A model generated the notes under the pieces. That model saw only the letters and a program-made list of their open reading frames with translations, did not search any database and was not told the origin of the DNA. From positions 522,001 through 586,000 of the forward strand of contig NZ_CP082333.1 of assembly GCF_019890935.1 (NCBI RefSeq): a stretch of 64,000 nucleotides of DNA. The letters are read 5' to 3'. Source of the stretch: Exiguobacterium acetylicum. GTDB taxonomy: Bacteria; Bacillota; Bacilli; Exiguobacteriales; Exiguobacteriaceae. The position numbers and the translations under genes are program-made. The stretch's first letter is position 1; the number at the start of each line of letters is the position of its first letter. Below are positions 1 to 9,585 of this stretch, piece by piece.

Positions 1-1
1 T

Positions 2-193
2 GGAGAAGGCTACATCGGTATTAGCGGGAAATGGGAGTATCACCTCGATCCGAATCAATTGGAGCAAGTGAAAAGTAACTTAGCAAAAGCGATGCAAGGT
101 CAAGAAGTCGAACCGATCAAGGAAGAGACAGACCCGGCACAAAGTACGACAGAAGAACCCGTGACAGAGACGGAAGCCGTCCCTGCACAGTAA
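2..193 (+). CDS. C-terminal fragment of an unrecognised protein
   Basis: The window opens inside a gene. An open frame from base 2 to the TAA at 191-193 encodes the last 63 residues. The first half reads like a folded domain end (GEGYIGISGKWEYHLDPN, followed by an amphipathic helix). The last 30 residues are rich in Glu, Thr, Pro and Ala, as expected of a disordered tail. Family and function cannot be assigned from this piece. A strong hairpin directly after the stop supports a true gene end. Confidence 0.6.
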   Translation, partial: GEGYIGISGKWEYHLDPNQLEQVKSNLAKAMQGQEVEPIKEETDPAQSTTEEPVTETEAVPAQ

Positions 194-201
194 GACACAC
201 T

Positions 202-251
202 AAAAATCCCCTTGTATCATCGTCATTGTACGACGATACAAGGGGATTTTT
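202..251. terminator. Bidirectional terminator between convergent genes
   Basis: Long inverted repeat with arms AAAAATCCCCTTGTATC and GATACAAGGGGATTTTT, giving A/T runs on both sides. It can end the upstream plus-strand gene and the minus-strand GntR gene, whose stop codon (250-252) lies at its right edge. Confidence 0.85.
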
Positions 252-984
252 AGCGTTGGCGTTCCATTTCGACGGTAAAGGTATAGCGGTCGCCACGATA
301 GGCGGAGATGACGTATTCAAATGGTTGCTCTGTTGTCAGGTACGTCAGTTGCTCGACGGATAAGACAGGTGAAGCGGTCGATAGACCAAGGTGACCCGCT
401 TCCTCCTTCGTCGCGAGACGTGATTCAAATGTCTGACTCGCACGTCCGAGGTTCAATCCGCTCGCTTCAGCGAATGCATAGAGCGATGCGGTCGCGACGT
501 CTTGATCAAGTCCGGGTAGGAGTTGTTCCGGGATGTAGACGGTCTCAAGAGCAAGCGCTTGCTCATCAGCGATTCGTAAACGTTTCAATTCATACACGGA
601 TGCCCCTTCGCGAATCCGGAGCTTGTTTGCGATCGTCATCGACGCGTCGATGATTTGATAGGAGAGAAGCGCACTCGTCGGTTCTAGTCCAAGATGTTCC
701 ATCTCTTCCGAGAAACTCGTCAAGCCAGACAGTTGCATGACGATTTTTTTATTCGCGACGAATGTTCCTCGTCCTTTTTGACGAATCAAGTAACCGGCGT
801 TGACCAAATTTGAAATGGCTTGGCGGACCGTCATTCGGCTAATTTGATGCGCTTCCGCAAATTCGCGCTCGGACGGAATCAGATCGCCAGGTTGAAGAAC
901 ACCGCTTTCGATTTGTTGTTTTAAGGCAGCTTCGATTTGATAGTAGATGGGGAGTGGTGAATTTTTATTGATATGCTGAATCAC
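250..984 (-). CDS. GntR/HutC-family regulator, NagR (YvoA)-like
   Basis: A 244-residue regulator. The N-terminal winged helix (about 5-75) carries PIYYQI, PSEREFAE and SRMTVRQAISNLV, closely resembling B. subtilis NagR/YvoA. The C-terminal UTRA effector domain (about 90-240) ends with the typical YRGDRYTF. NagR proteins repress GlcNAc import and catabolism and release DNA on binding GlcN-6-P or GlcNAc-6-P; applying this here is inference. The GTG start at 984 is preceded by AGGGA at 9 nt and matches family length; the frame stays open much further upstream but without homology. It is divergent from the AlaX gene. No nag catabolic genes are adjacent, but a GlcNAc-type PTS gene lies at 29.1 kb in this window. 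Confidence 0.88.
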   Translation of the reverse strand: MIQHINKNSPLPIYYQIEAALKQQIESGVLQPGDLIPSEREFAEAHQISRMTVRQAISNLVNAGYLIRQKGRGTFVANKKIVMQLSGLTSFSEEMEHLGLEPTSALLSYQIIDASMTIANKLRIREGASVYELKRLRIADEQALALETVYIPEQLLPGLDQDVATASLYAFAEASGLNLGRASQTFESRLATKEEAGHLGLSTASPVLSVEQLTYLTTEQPFEYVISAYRGDRYTFTVEMERQR

Positions 985-1013
985 GGCATTTCGTCCCTTC
1001 GCGATCGGTAGTC

Positions 1014-1029
1014 TTTCGTCTAGTGTACT
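1014..1029. promoter_or_regulatory. Candidate NagR/DasR-type operator
   Basis: TTTCGTCTAGTGTACT shares the GTCTAG core with the dre consensus of NagR/DasR (A-C-T-GGTCTAGACC-A-C-T), matching 10 of 16 positions by eye. It overlaps a CTAGT-GT-ACTAG palindrome at 1020-1031. It lies just upstream of the GntR gene, where an autoregulatory operator is expected. Weak, motif-only evidence. Confidence 0.3.
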
Positions 1030-1112
1030 AGGAAAAAGGCAAGCCGACAAACGATTCTGGATGAAATATGGCATAATACAGAGTGAAACTGACAGAGAAA
1101 GGTGGTCGAGGC

Positions 1113-2261
1113 ATGCGCCCCGAACAAATAGAATCCGATGTCCGAACCTTTCAGACATCCATTCGCACGACAAAACAAGTAGATGGCTATTGGGTTGCTC
1201 TAGAGAAAAGTTACTTCTATCCGGAGAGCGGTGGACAGCCGGCGGACCGTGGAACATTGAACGACCAACCGGTCCTTGACGTTCAAATCGAGGACGGTGT
1301 CGTCTGGCACCAACTGGCGACGCCACTCACGGGTGACGTCACCGGTATCGTAGATGACGCAGTCCGGATCGATCATGCGGCGCAGCATACGGCACAACAT
1401 GTCATCTCTGCAATCCTACAAGATGAATCAAATATCAAGACACTTAGTTTTCGGACGGGAAGTGAGGTCTCGACGCTTGATATCGAGACACCTGAATGGA
1501 CAACTCTGCAACAAGAACAGCTGGATCGACGATTACGCCAGGTGATTGAACAAGGATTACCGATCACAGCGACCGAATATGACGAGGCGGAAGCGCTACG
1601 CTTACCATTACGAAAAACACCGCAAGTCGAAGGACGGATTCGTGTCGTTCAAATCGGCACACTCGACTACAGTGCTTGTGGTGGAACGCATCTCGATTCG
1701 ACGGCACAGCTCGAGTTAATTCTTTTTACTGGAGTCGAACGAATTCGTGGGAACATTCGTCTTTCTTATGTCGCAAAAGAACGGGCACATCAACTTCTAC
1801 AGGCAGAACGTCATGCCTTGCGGGAAGCAGCACAAGCTTTATCAGTTAAACCAGTTCAAATTCCAGAAGCAATTCAAGCGGTACAGGACGATCAGAAGCG
1901 CTTAACGAAACAGGTCGAACATGCCCAGGAACAACTCGCGACGTTCACACTCGCTCACGCTTTGGAACAACAAGAAGGGCTTCTTGTGTTTGAACATCTG
2001 GAGGAAGAGATCAAGGTTTCCGAACAACTCGCGAAAGCGATTCAAGAAGCGGGACGTATTGGTGTCGTCTGGAATGCGACGGTGAACAAGTTACTGATGA
2101 GCAGTCCAGGTGAACCGCATCTCGGGAAGTTTGCCAAAGCGCATGTCCAAGCATTCAATGGGCGTGGCGGTGGAAGTGCGATCCAGGCACAAGCACAATT
2201 TACGAATCGGGATGATGCGATGGCATATGTCGATCGATTACGGGAGGAATATCAGTTATGA
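1113..2261 (+). CDS. AlaX-L type alanyl-tRNA editing protein
   Basis: A 382-residue stand-alone homologue of the AlaRS editing domain; such proteins deacylate mischarged tRNA-Ala (Ser- or Gly-tRNA-Ala). The zinc-site motifs are visible: HxxxH in AAQHTAQHVISA and CxxxH in SACGGTHLD. The C-terminal third carries a coiled coil and the DHHA1 glycine motif (FNGRGGGSAIQ), which makes it the long AlaX-L form. ATG 1113 is preferred over the in-frame GTG at 1083 because AAAGGTGG sits 7 nt before it. Its stop overlaps the next gene's start (ATGA), so the acetyltransferase is translationally coupled. Confidence 0.88.
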   Translation: MRPEQIESDVRTFQTSIRTTKQVDGYWVALEKSYFYPESGGQPADRGTLNDQPVLDVQIEDGVVWHQLATPLTGDVTGIVDDAVRIDHAAQHTAQHVISAILQDESNIKTLSFRTGSEVSTLDIETPEWTTLQQEQLDRRLRQVIEQGLPITATEYDEAEALRLPLRKTPQVEGRIRVVQIGTLDYSACGGTHLDSTAQLELILFTGVERIRGNIRLSYVAKERAHQLLQAERHALREAAQALSVKPVQIPEAIQAVQDDQKRLTKQVEHAQEQLATFTLAHALEQQEGLLVFEHLEEEIKVSEQLAKAIQEAGRIGVVWNATVNKLLMSSPGEPHLGKFAKAHVQAFNGRGGGSAIQAQAQFTNRDDAMAYVDRLREEYQL

Positions 2262-2686
2262 CAGTCATTCAAGTACGTACAGCAGAACAACATCAAGCCG
2301 TCCGGATGATCCGGGAGCGTGTCTTCGTCGAGGAACAAGGCGTGCCGCGTCATCTTGAATACGATACACATGATGAAACAGCGATTCATCTGCTTGTCCT
2401 CGATGAGCAGAGCCGGCCGGTCGCAACGGGACGCACCCGTCCATATGACGACCAACGGATGAAGGTGGAACGTGTCGCGACGCTAGCGACAGCACGAGGA
2501 AAAGGATACGGTGGCGAGTTGATGCAAGCGATGGAACGAGTCGCACGTCGCGAAGGGAAGCAATTGCTGACGCTCGGTGCACAAGTCCAGGCAATCCCGT
2601 TCTATCAAGGACTCGGGTATACGATCGTCTCCGATGAATTCGACGATGCGGGCATCCCGCACCGAACGATGGAGAAGAAAATGTAA
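2258..2686 (+). CDS. GNAT N-acetyltransferase, YjcF-like
   Basis: A 142-residue single-domain GNAT protein. It shows the acetyl-CoA binding signature around residues 75-85 (VATLATARGKGYGGELM) and the C-terminal FYQGLGY segment, with a DAGIPHRTM ending shared with B. subtilis YjcF and ElaA-type proteins. The substrate is unknown. Its ATG overlaps the AlaX stop by 4 nt and a hairpin plus T-run follows, so the two genes form a short operon. Confidence 0.85.
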   Translation: MTVIQVRTAEQHQAVRMIRERVFVEEQGVPRHLEYDTHDETAIHLLVLDEQSRPVATGRTRPYDDQRMKVERVATLATARGKGYGGELMQAMERVARREGKQLLTLGAQVQAIPFYQGLGYTIVSDEFDDAGIPHRTMEKKM

Positions 2687-2695
2687 GTCTTTTTG

Positions 2696-2728
2696 AAAGA
2701 AATCCTGCAAAAAGGGTTTCTTTTTTTT
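2696..2728 (+). terminator. Rho-independent terminator after the GNAT gene
   Basis: Imperfect hairpin AAAGAAATCC / GGGTTTCTTT followed by a run of T. Confidence 0.7.
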
Positions 2729-2744
2729 GTTTTCTATGTATATA

Positions 2745-2750
2745 TATAAT
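2745..2750 (+). promoter_or_regulatory. -10 element of the argGH promoter
   Basis: A perfect TATAAT lies 54 bp before the argG start, immediately upstream of the ARG box. No good -35 is seen; the T-rich stretch at the right distance is weak. Confidence 0.55.
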
Positions 2751-2754
2751 TCAT

Positions 2755-2792
2755 AATGAATTTTTATACAGACAGATGAATTTAAAACCAGG
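2755..2792 (+). promoter_or_regulatory. Tandem ARG boxes (ArgR/AhrC operator) before argG
   Basis: The 18-mer at 2755-2772 (AATGAATTTTTATACAGA) fits the ARG-box consensus WNTGAATWWWWATTCANW with one mismatch. A second, weaker copy at 2775-2792 begins GATGAATTTAAAACC and is separated by 2 bp, the spacing at which ArgR hexamers bind paired boxes. Both lie just downstream of the TATAAT, consistent with repression of argGH by arginine. Confidence 0.7.
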
Positions 2793-2804
2793 AGGGAATT
2801 ATAC

Positions 2805-4010
2805 ATGTCGAAACAAAAACTGATCTTAGCTTACTCTGGGGGACTTGATACATCGGTAGCCATCAAATGGTTGAGCAAGGACTATGACGTCATTGCCTTA
2901 TGCATGGATGTCGGAGAAGGAAAAGATTTATCCGTCATTAAAGAAAAAGCACTCCTCGTCGGTGCAATCGAATCGATCGTCCTCGATGTAAAAGAAGAAT
3001 TCGCACAAGACTTCGTCTTGCCGGCACTTCAATATGGCGCGCATTACGAAAATGCCTATCCGTTGATTTCAGCGCTTTCGCGTCCGTTGATCGCAGAAAA
3101 GCTCGTCGAAGTCGCGCATCAACATGGTGCAACGGCGGTCGCTCACGGATGTACCGGAAAAGGGAACGACCAAGTCCGGTTCGAAGTTTCGGTCGCAGCA
3201 CTTGATCCATCACTCGAAGTCATCGCACCGGTTCGGGAATGGAAATGGTCACGGGAAGAAGAAATCGCCTATGCGAAAGAAAACAACGTGCCGATCCCGA
3301 TCAACCTCGACAGCCCATACTCAATCGACATGAACCTCTGGGGACGGAGTAACGAGTGTGGCGTCCTAGAAAACCCTTGGACAGAGCCACCACAAGACGC
3401 TTACGCGTTAACAGTAGCGCCAGAAGACGCACCGGATCAGGCAGAAGAAGTCATCATTGGCTTTGAAGCAGGTGTTCCGGTCTCGATCAACGGAACGACG
3501 TATCCACTGGCGAAACTGATCACGGAACTGAACATCATCGCTGGTGCACATGGGGTCGGACGGATCGACCACGTCGAGAACCGTCTCGTCGGTATCAAAT
3601 CGCGGGAAGTCTATGAGTGCCCAGGCGCAACGGTGTTACTCAAAGCGCACGCTGCACTCGAGACGATTACATTGACGAAGGACGTCGCACATTTCAAACC
3701 ACTTCTCAGCAAACAATACGCAGAAACGATCTATAACGGTCTCTTCCATGCACCATTGACGAAAGGCTTAAAAGCATTCTTGACGGCGACACAACAGGAC
3801 GTCACAGGAGAAGTTCGCGTTAAACTGTTCAAAGGAAACGCAACCGTGACAGGTCGTCAGTCCGCTGTCTCGCTCTATGATGAGAAACTTGCGACGTACA
3901 CGAAAGAAGACGCGTTCGATCATGAAGCAGCAAAAGGCTTCATCAAATTACACGGACTTGCCGTTTCGACGCATGCGAGCGTACATCGTCAGGCGGGTGT
4001 CACGAAATGA
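2805..4010 (+). CDS. argG: Argininosuccinate synthase
   Basis: 401 residues, the normal length. It joins citrulline and aspartate with ATP to give argininosuccinate, the penultimate step of arginine synthesis in the cytosol. The N-type ATP pyrophosphatase loop AYSGGLDTS is at residues 9-17. Other family blocks are [32 protein letters not shown] and the C-terminal [26 protein letters not shown] precedes ATG 2805. The stop overlaps the argH start by 4 nt (ATGA). The promoter carries tandem ARG boxes. Confidence 0.98.
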   Translation: MSKQKLILAYSGGLDTSVAIKWLSKDYDVIALCMDVGEGKDLSVIKEKALLVGAIESIVLDVKEEFAQDFVLPALQYGAHYENAYPLISALSRPLIAEKLVEVAHQHGATAVAHGCTGKGNDQVRFEVSVAALDPSLEVIAPVREWKWSREEEIAYAKENNVPIPINLDSPYSIDMNLWGRSNECGVLENPWTEPPQDAYALTVAPEDAPDQAEEVIIGFEAGVPVSINGTTYPLAKLITELNIIAGAHGVGRIDHVENRLVGIKSREVYECPGATVLLKAHAALETITLTKDVAHFKPLLSKQYAETIYNGLFHAPLTKGLKAFLTATQQDVTGEVRVKLFKGNATVTGRQSAVSLYDEKLATYTKEDAFDHEAAKGFIKLHGLAVSTHASVHRQAGVTK

Positions 4011-5377
4011 CCAAACTCTGGGGTGGACGTTTTACGGAAAGTGCTTCCGCTCAAGCGGAAGCCTTCGGAGCATCGATCACGTTCGATCAAAAATTAGCGA
4101 GCGTCGATTTAAAAGGGAGTCTCGCACACGCGCAGATGCTATTTGAACAAGGAATACTCGCTCAAGACGAGTGGACACAAATCGAGCAAGGACTGAAGCA
4201 ACTGGAAACGACGTTAGCAGACCATTCATACACGTTAGCGGATGAGGACATTCATATGAACCTCGAGCGTTTGTTGACAGAACAGATCGGTCCAGTCGCA
4301 GGGAAACTGCATACGGCACGGAGCCGAAACGATCAAGTCGCAACGGATTTACATCTATGGATGGAGCAGCATGTCGAAGCGTTGACGACAGCATTACGCG
4401 AGCTTCAATCGGTCATCACGGAACAAGCTGAGCAACATATCGAGACAGTCATGCCAGGTTATACGCATTTGCAACGGGCACAACCGATCTCGCTTGCGCA
4501 TCACTTGCTCGCTTATTTCTGGATGTTCGAACGTGATGTCGAACGGTTGACGGATAATCAAAAGCGGATCCGGAAATCACCGCTCGGGGCAGGCGCGCTC
4601 GCGGGGACGACATTCCCAATCGATCGTTTCCGTTCTGCCGAGTTGCTCGGTTTTGAGTCAATCTATCCGAACAGTCTCGACGCTGTCTCCGACCGCGATT
4701 TCGTCATCGAATACCTCGGGATCGCCTCGACCGTCATGATGCATCTCTCGCGTTTTTGTGAAGAAATCATCATCTGGGCATCGCAAGAATTTGGCTTCAT
4801 CGAGTTGTCTGATGCTTTCTCGACAGGGTCGAGCATGATGCCACAGAAGAAAAATCCTGATTTCGCTGAATTGATTCGTGGGAAAACGGGGCGCGTCTAC
4901 GGCAATCTGATGGGCTTCTTGACGACGATGAAGGCATTACCACTCGCTTACAACAAAGACATGCAAGAGGATAAGGAAGGGGTCTTCGATACGGCAGATA
5001 CCGTTCTCCAATCCGTTCAAATCTTCACCGGAATGATTGAATCTGCGACGTTTAAGACCGAAGCGCTCAAGAAGGCGACAATGCAAGACTTCTCGAATGC
5101 AACGGAACTCGCTGACTACCTTGTGACGAAAGGCATACCGTTCCGTGAAGCGCATGAAATCGTCGGCAAAGCCGTCCTTTACTGTGTGCAAAACGGTTGT
5201 TTCCTGAAGGATTTGAACCTCGAGACGTATCAAACGTTCCATCCTGATATCACAGAAGACGTCTATCCGCTCCTCGATCCGGTTCAAGCAGTAGCACGCC
5301 GGACTAGCTACGGCGGGACAGGGTTTGCTGCCGTGTCGGAGCAACTCGAACTCGCGAAACAGCATCTTGCGAATTGA
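4007..5377 (+). CDS. argH: Argininosuccinate lyase
   Basis: 456 residues, family-typical. It cleaves argininosuccinate to arginine and fumarate. The fumarase-superfamily signature [12 protein letters not shown] holds the catalytic serine loop; [18 protein letters not shown] and [17 protein letters not shown] are the other active-site blocks. Translation is coupled to argG by a 4-nt overlap. It is the last gene of the argGH unit, followed by a weak hairpin and then the lysine riboswitch leader. Confidence 0.98.
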   Translation: MTKLWGGRFTESASAQAEAFGASITFDQKLASVDLKGSLAHAQMLFEQGILAQDEWTQIEQGLKQLETTLADHSYTLADEDIHMNLERLLTEQIGPVAGKLHTARSRNDQVATDLHLWMEQHVEALTTALRELQSVITEQAEQHIETVMPGYTHLQRAQPISLAHHLLAYFWMFERDVERLTDNQKRIRKSPLGAGALAGTTFPIDRFRSAELLGFESIYPNSLDAVSDRDFVIEYLGIASTVMMHLSRFCEEIIIWASQEFGFIELSDAFSTGSSMMPQKKNPDFAELIRGKTGRVYGNLMGFLTTMKALPLAYNKDMQEDKEGVFDTADTVLQSVQIFTGMIESATFKTEALKKATMQDFSNATELADYLVTKGIPFREAHEIVGKAVLYCVQNGCFLKDLNLETYQTFHPDITEDVYPLLDPVQAVARRTSYGGTGFAAVSEQLELAKQHLAN

Positions 5378-5429
5378 CGGATTTTGAAAAAAATCAGTCA
5401 AATGACTGGATTTAACAAAAGATGTCTGC

Positions 5430-5435
5430 TATAAC
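5430..5435 (+). promoter_or_regulatory. Extended -10 of the lysC operon promoter
   Basis: TGCTATAAC (hexamer TATAAC with an upstream TG) lies about 18 nt before the first riboswitch pairing element. The -35 is unclear. Confidence 0.45.
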
Positions 5436-5449
5436 TGTAACTAACAACC

Positions 5450-5621
5450 GACAGATAGAGGCGCGGATGACATGAGTAGCATCATTCTTGAAGGCAAGCA
5501 TGCCGAATGATGTGAAAGGGGAAGTCCGCCGAAGTGAACGAGAAGATGCTTCTTCTCATTTGCTGGTACAACGGTTAAGATCCGTTGTACTGCCGAAACC
5601 GATGTTTCGGAGCGCTATCTT
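5450..5621 (+). promoter_or_regulatory. Lysine riboswitch (L-box)
   Basis: The leader contains the L-box signatures AGAGGCGCGGATGACATGAGTAG and GGGGAAGTCCGCCGAAG with the downstream GCTGGTACAACGG and ACTGCCGAAACC elements. The closing helix pairs AGATAG (5453-5458) with CTATCT (5615-5620). It is followed by a terminator hairpin before lysC, the standard attenuation layout that shuts lysine synthesis when lysine is bound. Confidence 0.93.
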
Positions 5622-5667
5622 ACGTAAAAGAACGAATGACTTTGTCTTCGTTTGTCCGATCGTGATA

Positions 5668-5710
5668 ACGACGGGCCGTAGGAACGCTCCTACCGGCCCG
5701 TCGTTTTTTT
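5668..5710 (+). terminator. Riboswitch-controlled terminator before lysC
   Basis: Very stable hairpin AACGACGGGCCGTAGGA / TCCTACCGGCCCGTCGTT followed by seven T. It sits between the lysine aptamer and the lysC ribosome binding site. Confidence 0.93.
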
Positions 5711-5737
5711 CTGTATCGGGACAAAGGAGATAGGATT

Positions 5738-6937
5738 GTGACAACTGTACTTAAATTTGGTGGAAGCTCGGTTGCGACTGTCGAACAGATTCAGTCTATT
5801 GCGAATTATTTGAAGAGTCGCGCAGCCGAAGGTGAAAAACTTGTCGTCGTCGTTTCAGCGATGGGCAAGATGACAGATTCTTTGATTGCTCAGGCGCAAG
5901 CCATCACGGATCGCCCCGAGCGCCGAGAACTCGATCGTCTGCTTGCCATCGGAGAAGAACAGACGATTTCATTACTCAGCATTGCCCTCAACTCACTCGG
6001 CGTCAAAGCGTTATCGCAAACAGGCGCTCAAGCGGGAATCAGTACGATGGGATTGCATACGAAAAGTAAGATCAAACAGATTGATGGAAATCTATTACGA
6101 CAAAAACTCGAAACGTACGATGTCGTCATCGTCGCTGGATTCCAAGGTGTCAACGAACTCGGTGATGTCACGACGCTCGGACGTGGTGGATCGGATACAA
6201 CGGCTGTTGCCCTTGCGGCAGTCCTTGATAAACGGTGTGAAATCTACACGGATGTCGACGGTGTCTATACGGCTGATCCACGAATCCATGCTGCTGCTCA
6301 ACCGATTCCGCACATCTCATATGATGAGATGATGGAGATGAGCGCCCTCGGGTCGAAGGTCATGGAAATGCGGAGTGTCGAACTAGGAAAAAAATACGGC
6401 GTACACATCTTCGTCGGGAAAACACTTGAATCGAAAAGGGGAACATGGATCATGGAAGCGACGGAAACAATGGAACAAAAAGCGGTCACGAGTGTCAGTG
6501 TGACGAAGAACGTCTTGACGGTATCAATCAAACACGTACCGCAAACGAACGCAGCAGTAGCCGATATCTTCGAACTGTTATCCAATCGCCACGTCAACAT
6601 CGACATGATCAGTCAAACGACGTTCGACAGTGACATCTTCTTATCGTTCTCATGTCCACTCGATGAGGAAGAGTTCCTCGATGAAGCATTGAAAGACATC
6701 ATGGATCGCTTCACGACAGTCAAGGTCGACCGCCACAATCAGCACGCGAAGTTATCTGTCGTCGGCATCGGGATGCGGGATGCAACAGGTGTCGCTTCGA
6801 AATTGTTCGCAATCTTCCGAGCGGAGAACATCCCGTTCTATCAAGTCACGACATCAGAAATCAGCATCTCGTACACGATTGCACAAGCAGACATTGAACG
6901 GACGGTTGCAGCGATTGCAAACGCGTTCGAGTTATAA
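5738..6937 (+). CDS. lysC: Aspartate kinase, lysine-pathway type
   Basis: 399 residues. It phosphorylates aspartate, the entry step to lysine and diaminopimelate (and threonine/methionine). The kinase domain starts with KFGGSSVA (6-13) and contains GRGGSDTTAVALAA and the TDVDGVYTADPR loop. Two C-terminal ACT domains (about 265-399) are the usual allosteric lysine sensor. The start is GTG at 5738 behind AAAGGAG. It is the first gene of an eight-gene operon governed by the L-box. Confidence 0.96.
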   Translation: MTTVLKFGGSSVATVEQIQSIANYLKSRAAEGEKLVVVVSAMGKMTDSLIAQAQAITDRPERRELDRLLAIGEEQTISLLSIALNSLGVKALSQTGAQAGISTMGLHTKSKIKQIDGNLLRQKLETYDVVIVAGFQGVNELGDVTTLGRGGSDTTAVALAAVLDKRCEIYTDVDGVYTADPRIHAAAQPIPHISYDEMMEMSALGSKVMEMRSVELGKKYGVHIFVGKTLESKRGTWIMEATETMEQKAVTSVSVTKNVLTVSIKHVPQTNAAVADIFELLSNRHVNIDMISQTTFDSDIFLSFSCPLDEEEFLDEALKDIMDRFTTVKVDRHNQHAKLSVVGIGMRDATGVASKLFAIFRAENIPFYQVTTSEISISYTIAQADIERTVAAIANAFEL

Positions 6938-6950
6938 GGAGGAAAACAGC

Positions 6951-7943
6951 ATGTATCATGTAGCCGTCATCGGAGCAACCGGCGCCGTCGGTCAAAAAAT
7001 GTTACAAGTACTCGCAGAACTGGACTTCCCGGTCAGCCGCCTGTCCGCTTACGCTTCTGCTCGTTCAGCAGGGAACACGGTACAGTTCAAGGGAGAAGAT
7101 ATTACGATCCAAGCGCTGACGCCAAACATCACGGAAGACGGGATCGATGTCGCGTTGTTCGCAGCAGGCGGAACGATCAGTGAGCAATATGCCCCGTTAC
7201 TAGCCGAAAACGGAACACTCGTCGTTGATAATTCAAGTGCTTTCCGAATGCAGGAGACGATTCCACTCGTCGTGCCAGAAGTCAATCCACAAGCGATTCA
7301 GGCGACAGACCGCTTGATCGCAAATCCGAACTGTTCGACGATTCAATCCGTCGTCGCCTTAGCACCGCTCCAGTCACTGGGATTCGAACGGATCAACTAT
7401 ACAACGTATCAGGCCGTATCGGGTTCAGGTCAAAAAGGAATCGAGGATTTGGCACGCGGGGCACGCGGAGAAGAGCCCGTCAATTATCCGCATCCGATTC
7501 ACGATAACATCTTGCCGCATATCGATGTGTTCCTTGAGAACGGCTATACGAAAGAAGAGCAGAAGATGATTGATGAAACACGGAAAATCTTCAATCTTCC
7601 AGCATTACCAGTCAGTGCGACATGTGTCCGGGTTCCAGTCACGAATTCTCACTCGGTTGCGATCAACGTCACGTTTACACAACCGACGACGGTTGCAGCG
7701 ATCCGTGAAGCACTTGAAAACGCACCGGGCGTCGTCCTCGTCGATGATGTCGCGAATACGCGCTATCCGATGCCACTTGACGCGAGTGGGACGGACGATG
7801 TCTATGTCGGACGAATTCGACAAGATGATAGTCTCGCGAATACGTTCCATCTTTGGTGTGTAGCCGACAATATTCGAAAAGGTGCCGCGTCAAACGCCGT
7901 ACAAGTCGCACGCCAAGCAATCGAACAGTCGATTCATTCATAA
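6951..7943 (+). CDS. asd: Aspartate-semialdehyde dehydrogenase
   Basis: 330 residues. It reduces aspartyl phosphate to the semialdehyde with NADPH. The dinucleotide loop GATGAVGQKM is at the N-terminus, and the catalytic cysteine is in the NPNCSTIQS block. ATG 6951 is chosen because AAGGAGG stands 8 nt before it and the Rossmann fold begins at once; the longer open frame runs back into lysC out of frame. It lies 13 nt after lysC. Confidence 0.97.
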   Translation: MYHVAVIGATGAVGQKMLQVLAELDFPVSRLSAYASARSAGNTVQFKGEDITIQALTPNITEDGIDVALFAAGGTISEQYAPLLAENGTLVVDNSSAFRMQETIPLVVPEVNPQAIQATDRLIANPNCSTIQSVVALAPLQSLGFERINYTTYQAVSGSGQKGIEDLARGARGEEPVNYPHPIHDNILPHIDVFLENGYTKEEQKMIDETRKIFNLPALPVSATCVRVPVTNSHSVAINVTFTQPTTVAAIREALENAPGVVLVDDVANTRYPMPLDASGTDDVYVGRIRQDDSLANTFHLWCVADNIRKGAASNAVQVARQAIEQSIHS

Positions 7944-7960
7944 AAAAGGAGGAGTTCTTC

Positions 7961-8842
7961 ATGTTCAAAGGAGCAGGTACAGCGCTCGTCACACCATTTA
8001 ATGAAGCAGGCGAGTTGGATCTACACGTATTCGAACGCTTAATCGAGCAACAACTCGCAGCAGGAATTCAGGCACTTGTCGTTGGAGGAACGACAGGAGA
8101 AGGTTCGACACTGACAAACACGGAATTCGAACAACTCCTGACGACTGCCGTTCAAGTCACGGCAGGGCGAGTGCCCGTCATTGCTGGAACAGGTTCGAAC
8201 AATACGGCAGCGACGATCGAGAAAACATTACTCGCAGAACGCCTCGGTGCGGACGCAGCGATGCTCGTCACACCGTATTACAATAAAACATCGCAAGCCG
8301 GTCTCGTCGCACACTTCACGGCGGTCGCTGATGCAACAGAATTACCAATCATGCTGTACAACGTTCCGTCGCGGACAGGCGTTGCGATCGCAGTCGAAAC
8401 CGCAGTGACGTTAGCACGTCATCCACGCATCCAAGCGTTTAAGGAAGCGAGTGGAGACGTCAGCTTCATGGGCGAACTGATGGCAGCGATTCCGGAAGAC
8501 TTCGCGGTCTTCTGTGGAAATGATGATCAAATCCTGCCGTACATGGCATGGGGGGCACAAGGCGTCATCTCAGTTCTTTCGAACCCGTACCCGGCAGAGA
8601 CACAAGCACTTGCTGAGGCGTTACTAGCGCAAGATCTCGTCACGGCGCGCCGGATTCAGGCAGACTTGTTACCGGTCATCGGTGCCTTGTTCAGTGATGT
8701 CAATCCGATTCCAGTCAAAGCATCGCTTGAAGAACTTGGCTTTGCTGTCGGTGCGCCACGCTTGCCGCTCGTCCGTCAATCGGAAGCAGGACATGCCCAC
8801 TTACTCGAAACGATGCGGGCTTACAAAGGAGTGGTTCGATGA
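7961..8842 (+). CDS. dapA: 4-hydroxy-tetrahydrodipicolinate synthase
   Basis: 293 residues. It condenses aspartate semialdehyde and pyruvate. The family blocks GGTTGEGSTLT, MLYNVPSRTG (catalytic tyrosine region) and AFKEASGD (Schiff-base lysine) are intact. Start ATG 7961 follows AAGGAGG. It overlaps dapB by 4 nt, so the two are translationally coupled. Confidence 0.97.
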   Translation: MFKGAGTALVTPFNEAGELDLHVFERLIEQQLAAGIQALVVGGTTGEGSTLTNTEFEQLLTTAVQVTAGRVPVIAGTGSNNTAATIEKTLLAERLGADAAMLVTPYYNKTSQAGLVAHFTAVADATELPIMLYNVPSRTGVAIAVETAVTLARHPRIQAFKEASGDVSFMGELMAAIPEDFAVFCGNDDQILPYMAWGAQGVISVLSNPYPAETQALAEALLAQDLVTARRIQADLLPVIGALFSDVNPIPVKASLEELGFAVGAPRLPLVRQSEAGHAHLLETMRAYKGVVR

Positions 8843-9585
8843 AACTCGCGTTACACGGTTATGGGGCGACAGGACAATACGTCGTCGAACTCGCACCACA
8901 AAGTGTCGTGGCGATCGTTGACCGGACGAAGTCATCCGATACGATCGCTTCATATGCCGAGCTAACAGAGATGTCAGAAACGGTCGATGCGATCATCGAC
9001 TTCTCGCATCCGAGTTTGCTACCGGATCTGCTCGCATACGGGCTAGCGACAAAAACACCACTCGTCATCGCGACGACTGGTTTTTCAGAGGCGGAACTGG
9101 CATCGATCGAGGACGCTGCGAAAGAAATTCCGATCTTCCAGTCGTACAATATGTCGTACGGCATCGCGATGGTGCAGCAACTGCTGAAGACACTCGTACC
9201 ACTAGCAGGAGCGTATGACATCGAATTGCTTGAGAAACATCACAACCAAAAAGTCGATGCGCCAAGCGGAACGGCGGAGTTGTTATTGCAAACGATTCAG
9301 ACGGCACGTGACGTCACACCGGTATATGATCGTTCACAGACGCGGCAAAAGCGCGAGACGAACGAGATCGGGATGCACGCGATGCGCGGTGGAACGATCT
9401 TCGGAGAACACGAAGTCTTATTCGCAGGTGTCGACGAATTGATTGAAATCAAACATACGGCGTTATCGAAAAAAGTATTTGCTTCTGGTGCGATCAAAGC
9501 AGCTGAAGCACTCATTCAAAAAACAGCGGGACTCTATACATTAGAGACGCTCTACACACAGGAGGATTCACATGTTACTCACTGA
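8839..9585 (+). CDS. dapB: 4-hydroxy-tetrahydrodipicolinate reductase
   Basis: 248 residues, slightly shorter than E. coli DapB. It reduces the DapA product to tetrahydrodipicolinate with NAD(P)H. It has an N-terminal nucleotide-binding loop ([10 protein letters not shown]) and the DapB signature [18 protein letters not shown], which contains the catalytic histidine and lysine. It starts inside the dapA stop and its last 14 nt overlap dapH. Confidence 0.96.
   Translation: MKLALHGYGATGQYVVELAPQSVVAIVDRTKSSDTIASYAELTEMSETVDAIIDFSHPSLLPDLLAYGLATKTPLVIATTGFSEAELASIEDAAKEIPIFQSYNMSYGIAMVQQLLKTLVPLAGAYDIELLEKHHNQKVDAPSGTAELLLQTIQTARDVTPVYDRSQTRQKRETNEIGMHAMRGGTIFGEHEVLFAGVDELIEIKHTALSKKVFASGAIKAAEALIQKTAGLYTLETLYTQEDSHVTH

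Noticed and set aside
985-1326. Long upstream extension of the GntR reading frame (to 358 residues)
   Set aside because: It overlaps the divergent AlaX gene, has no homology to the family, and a good RBS with a GTG start lies at 984.
5386-5413. Terminator after argH
   Set aside because: AATCAGTC / GACTGGATT can pair, but the stem is short, bulged and has no T-run; may be a weak hairpin only.
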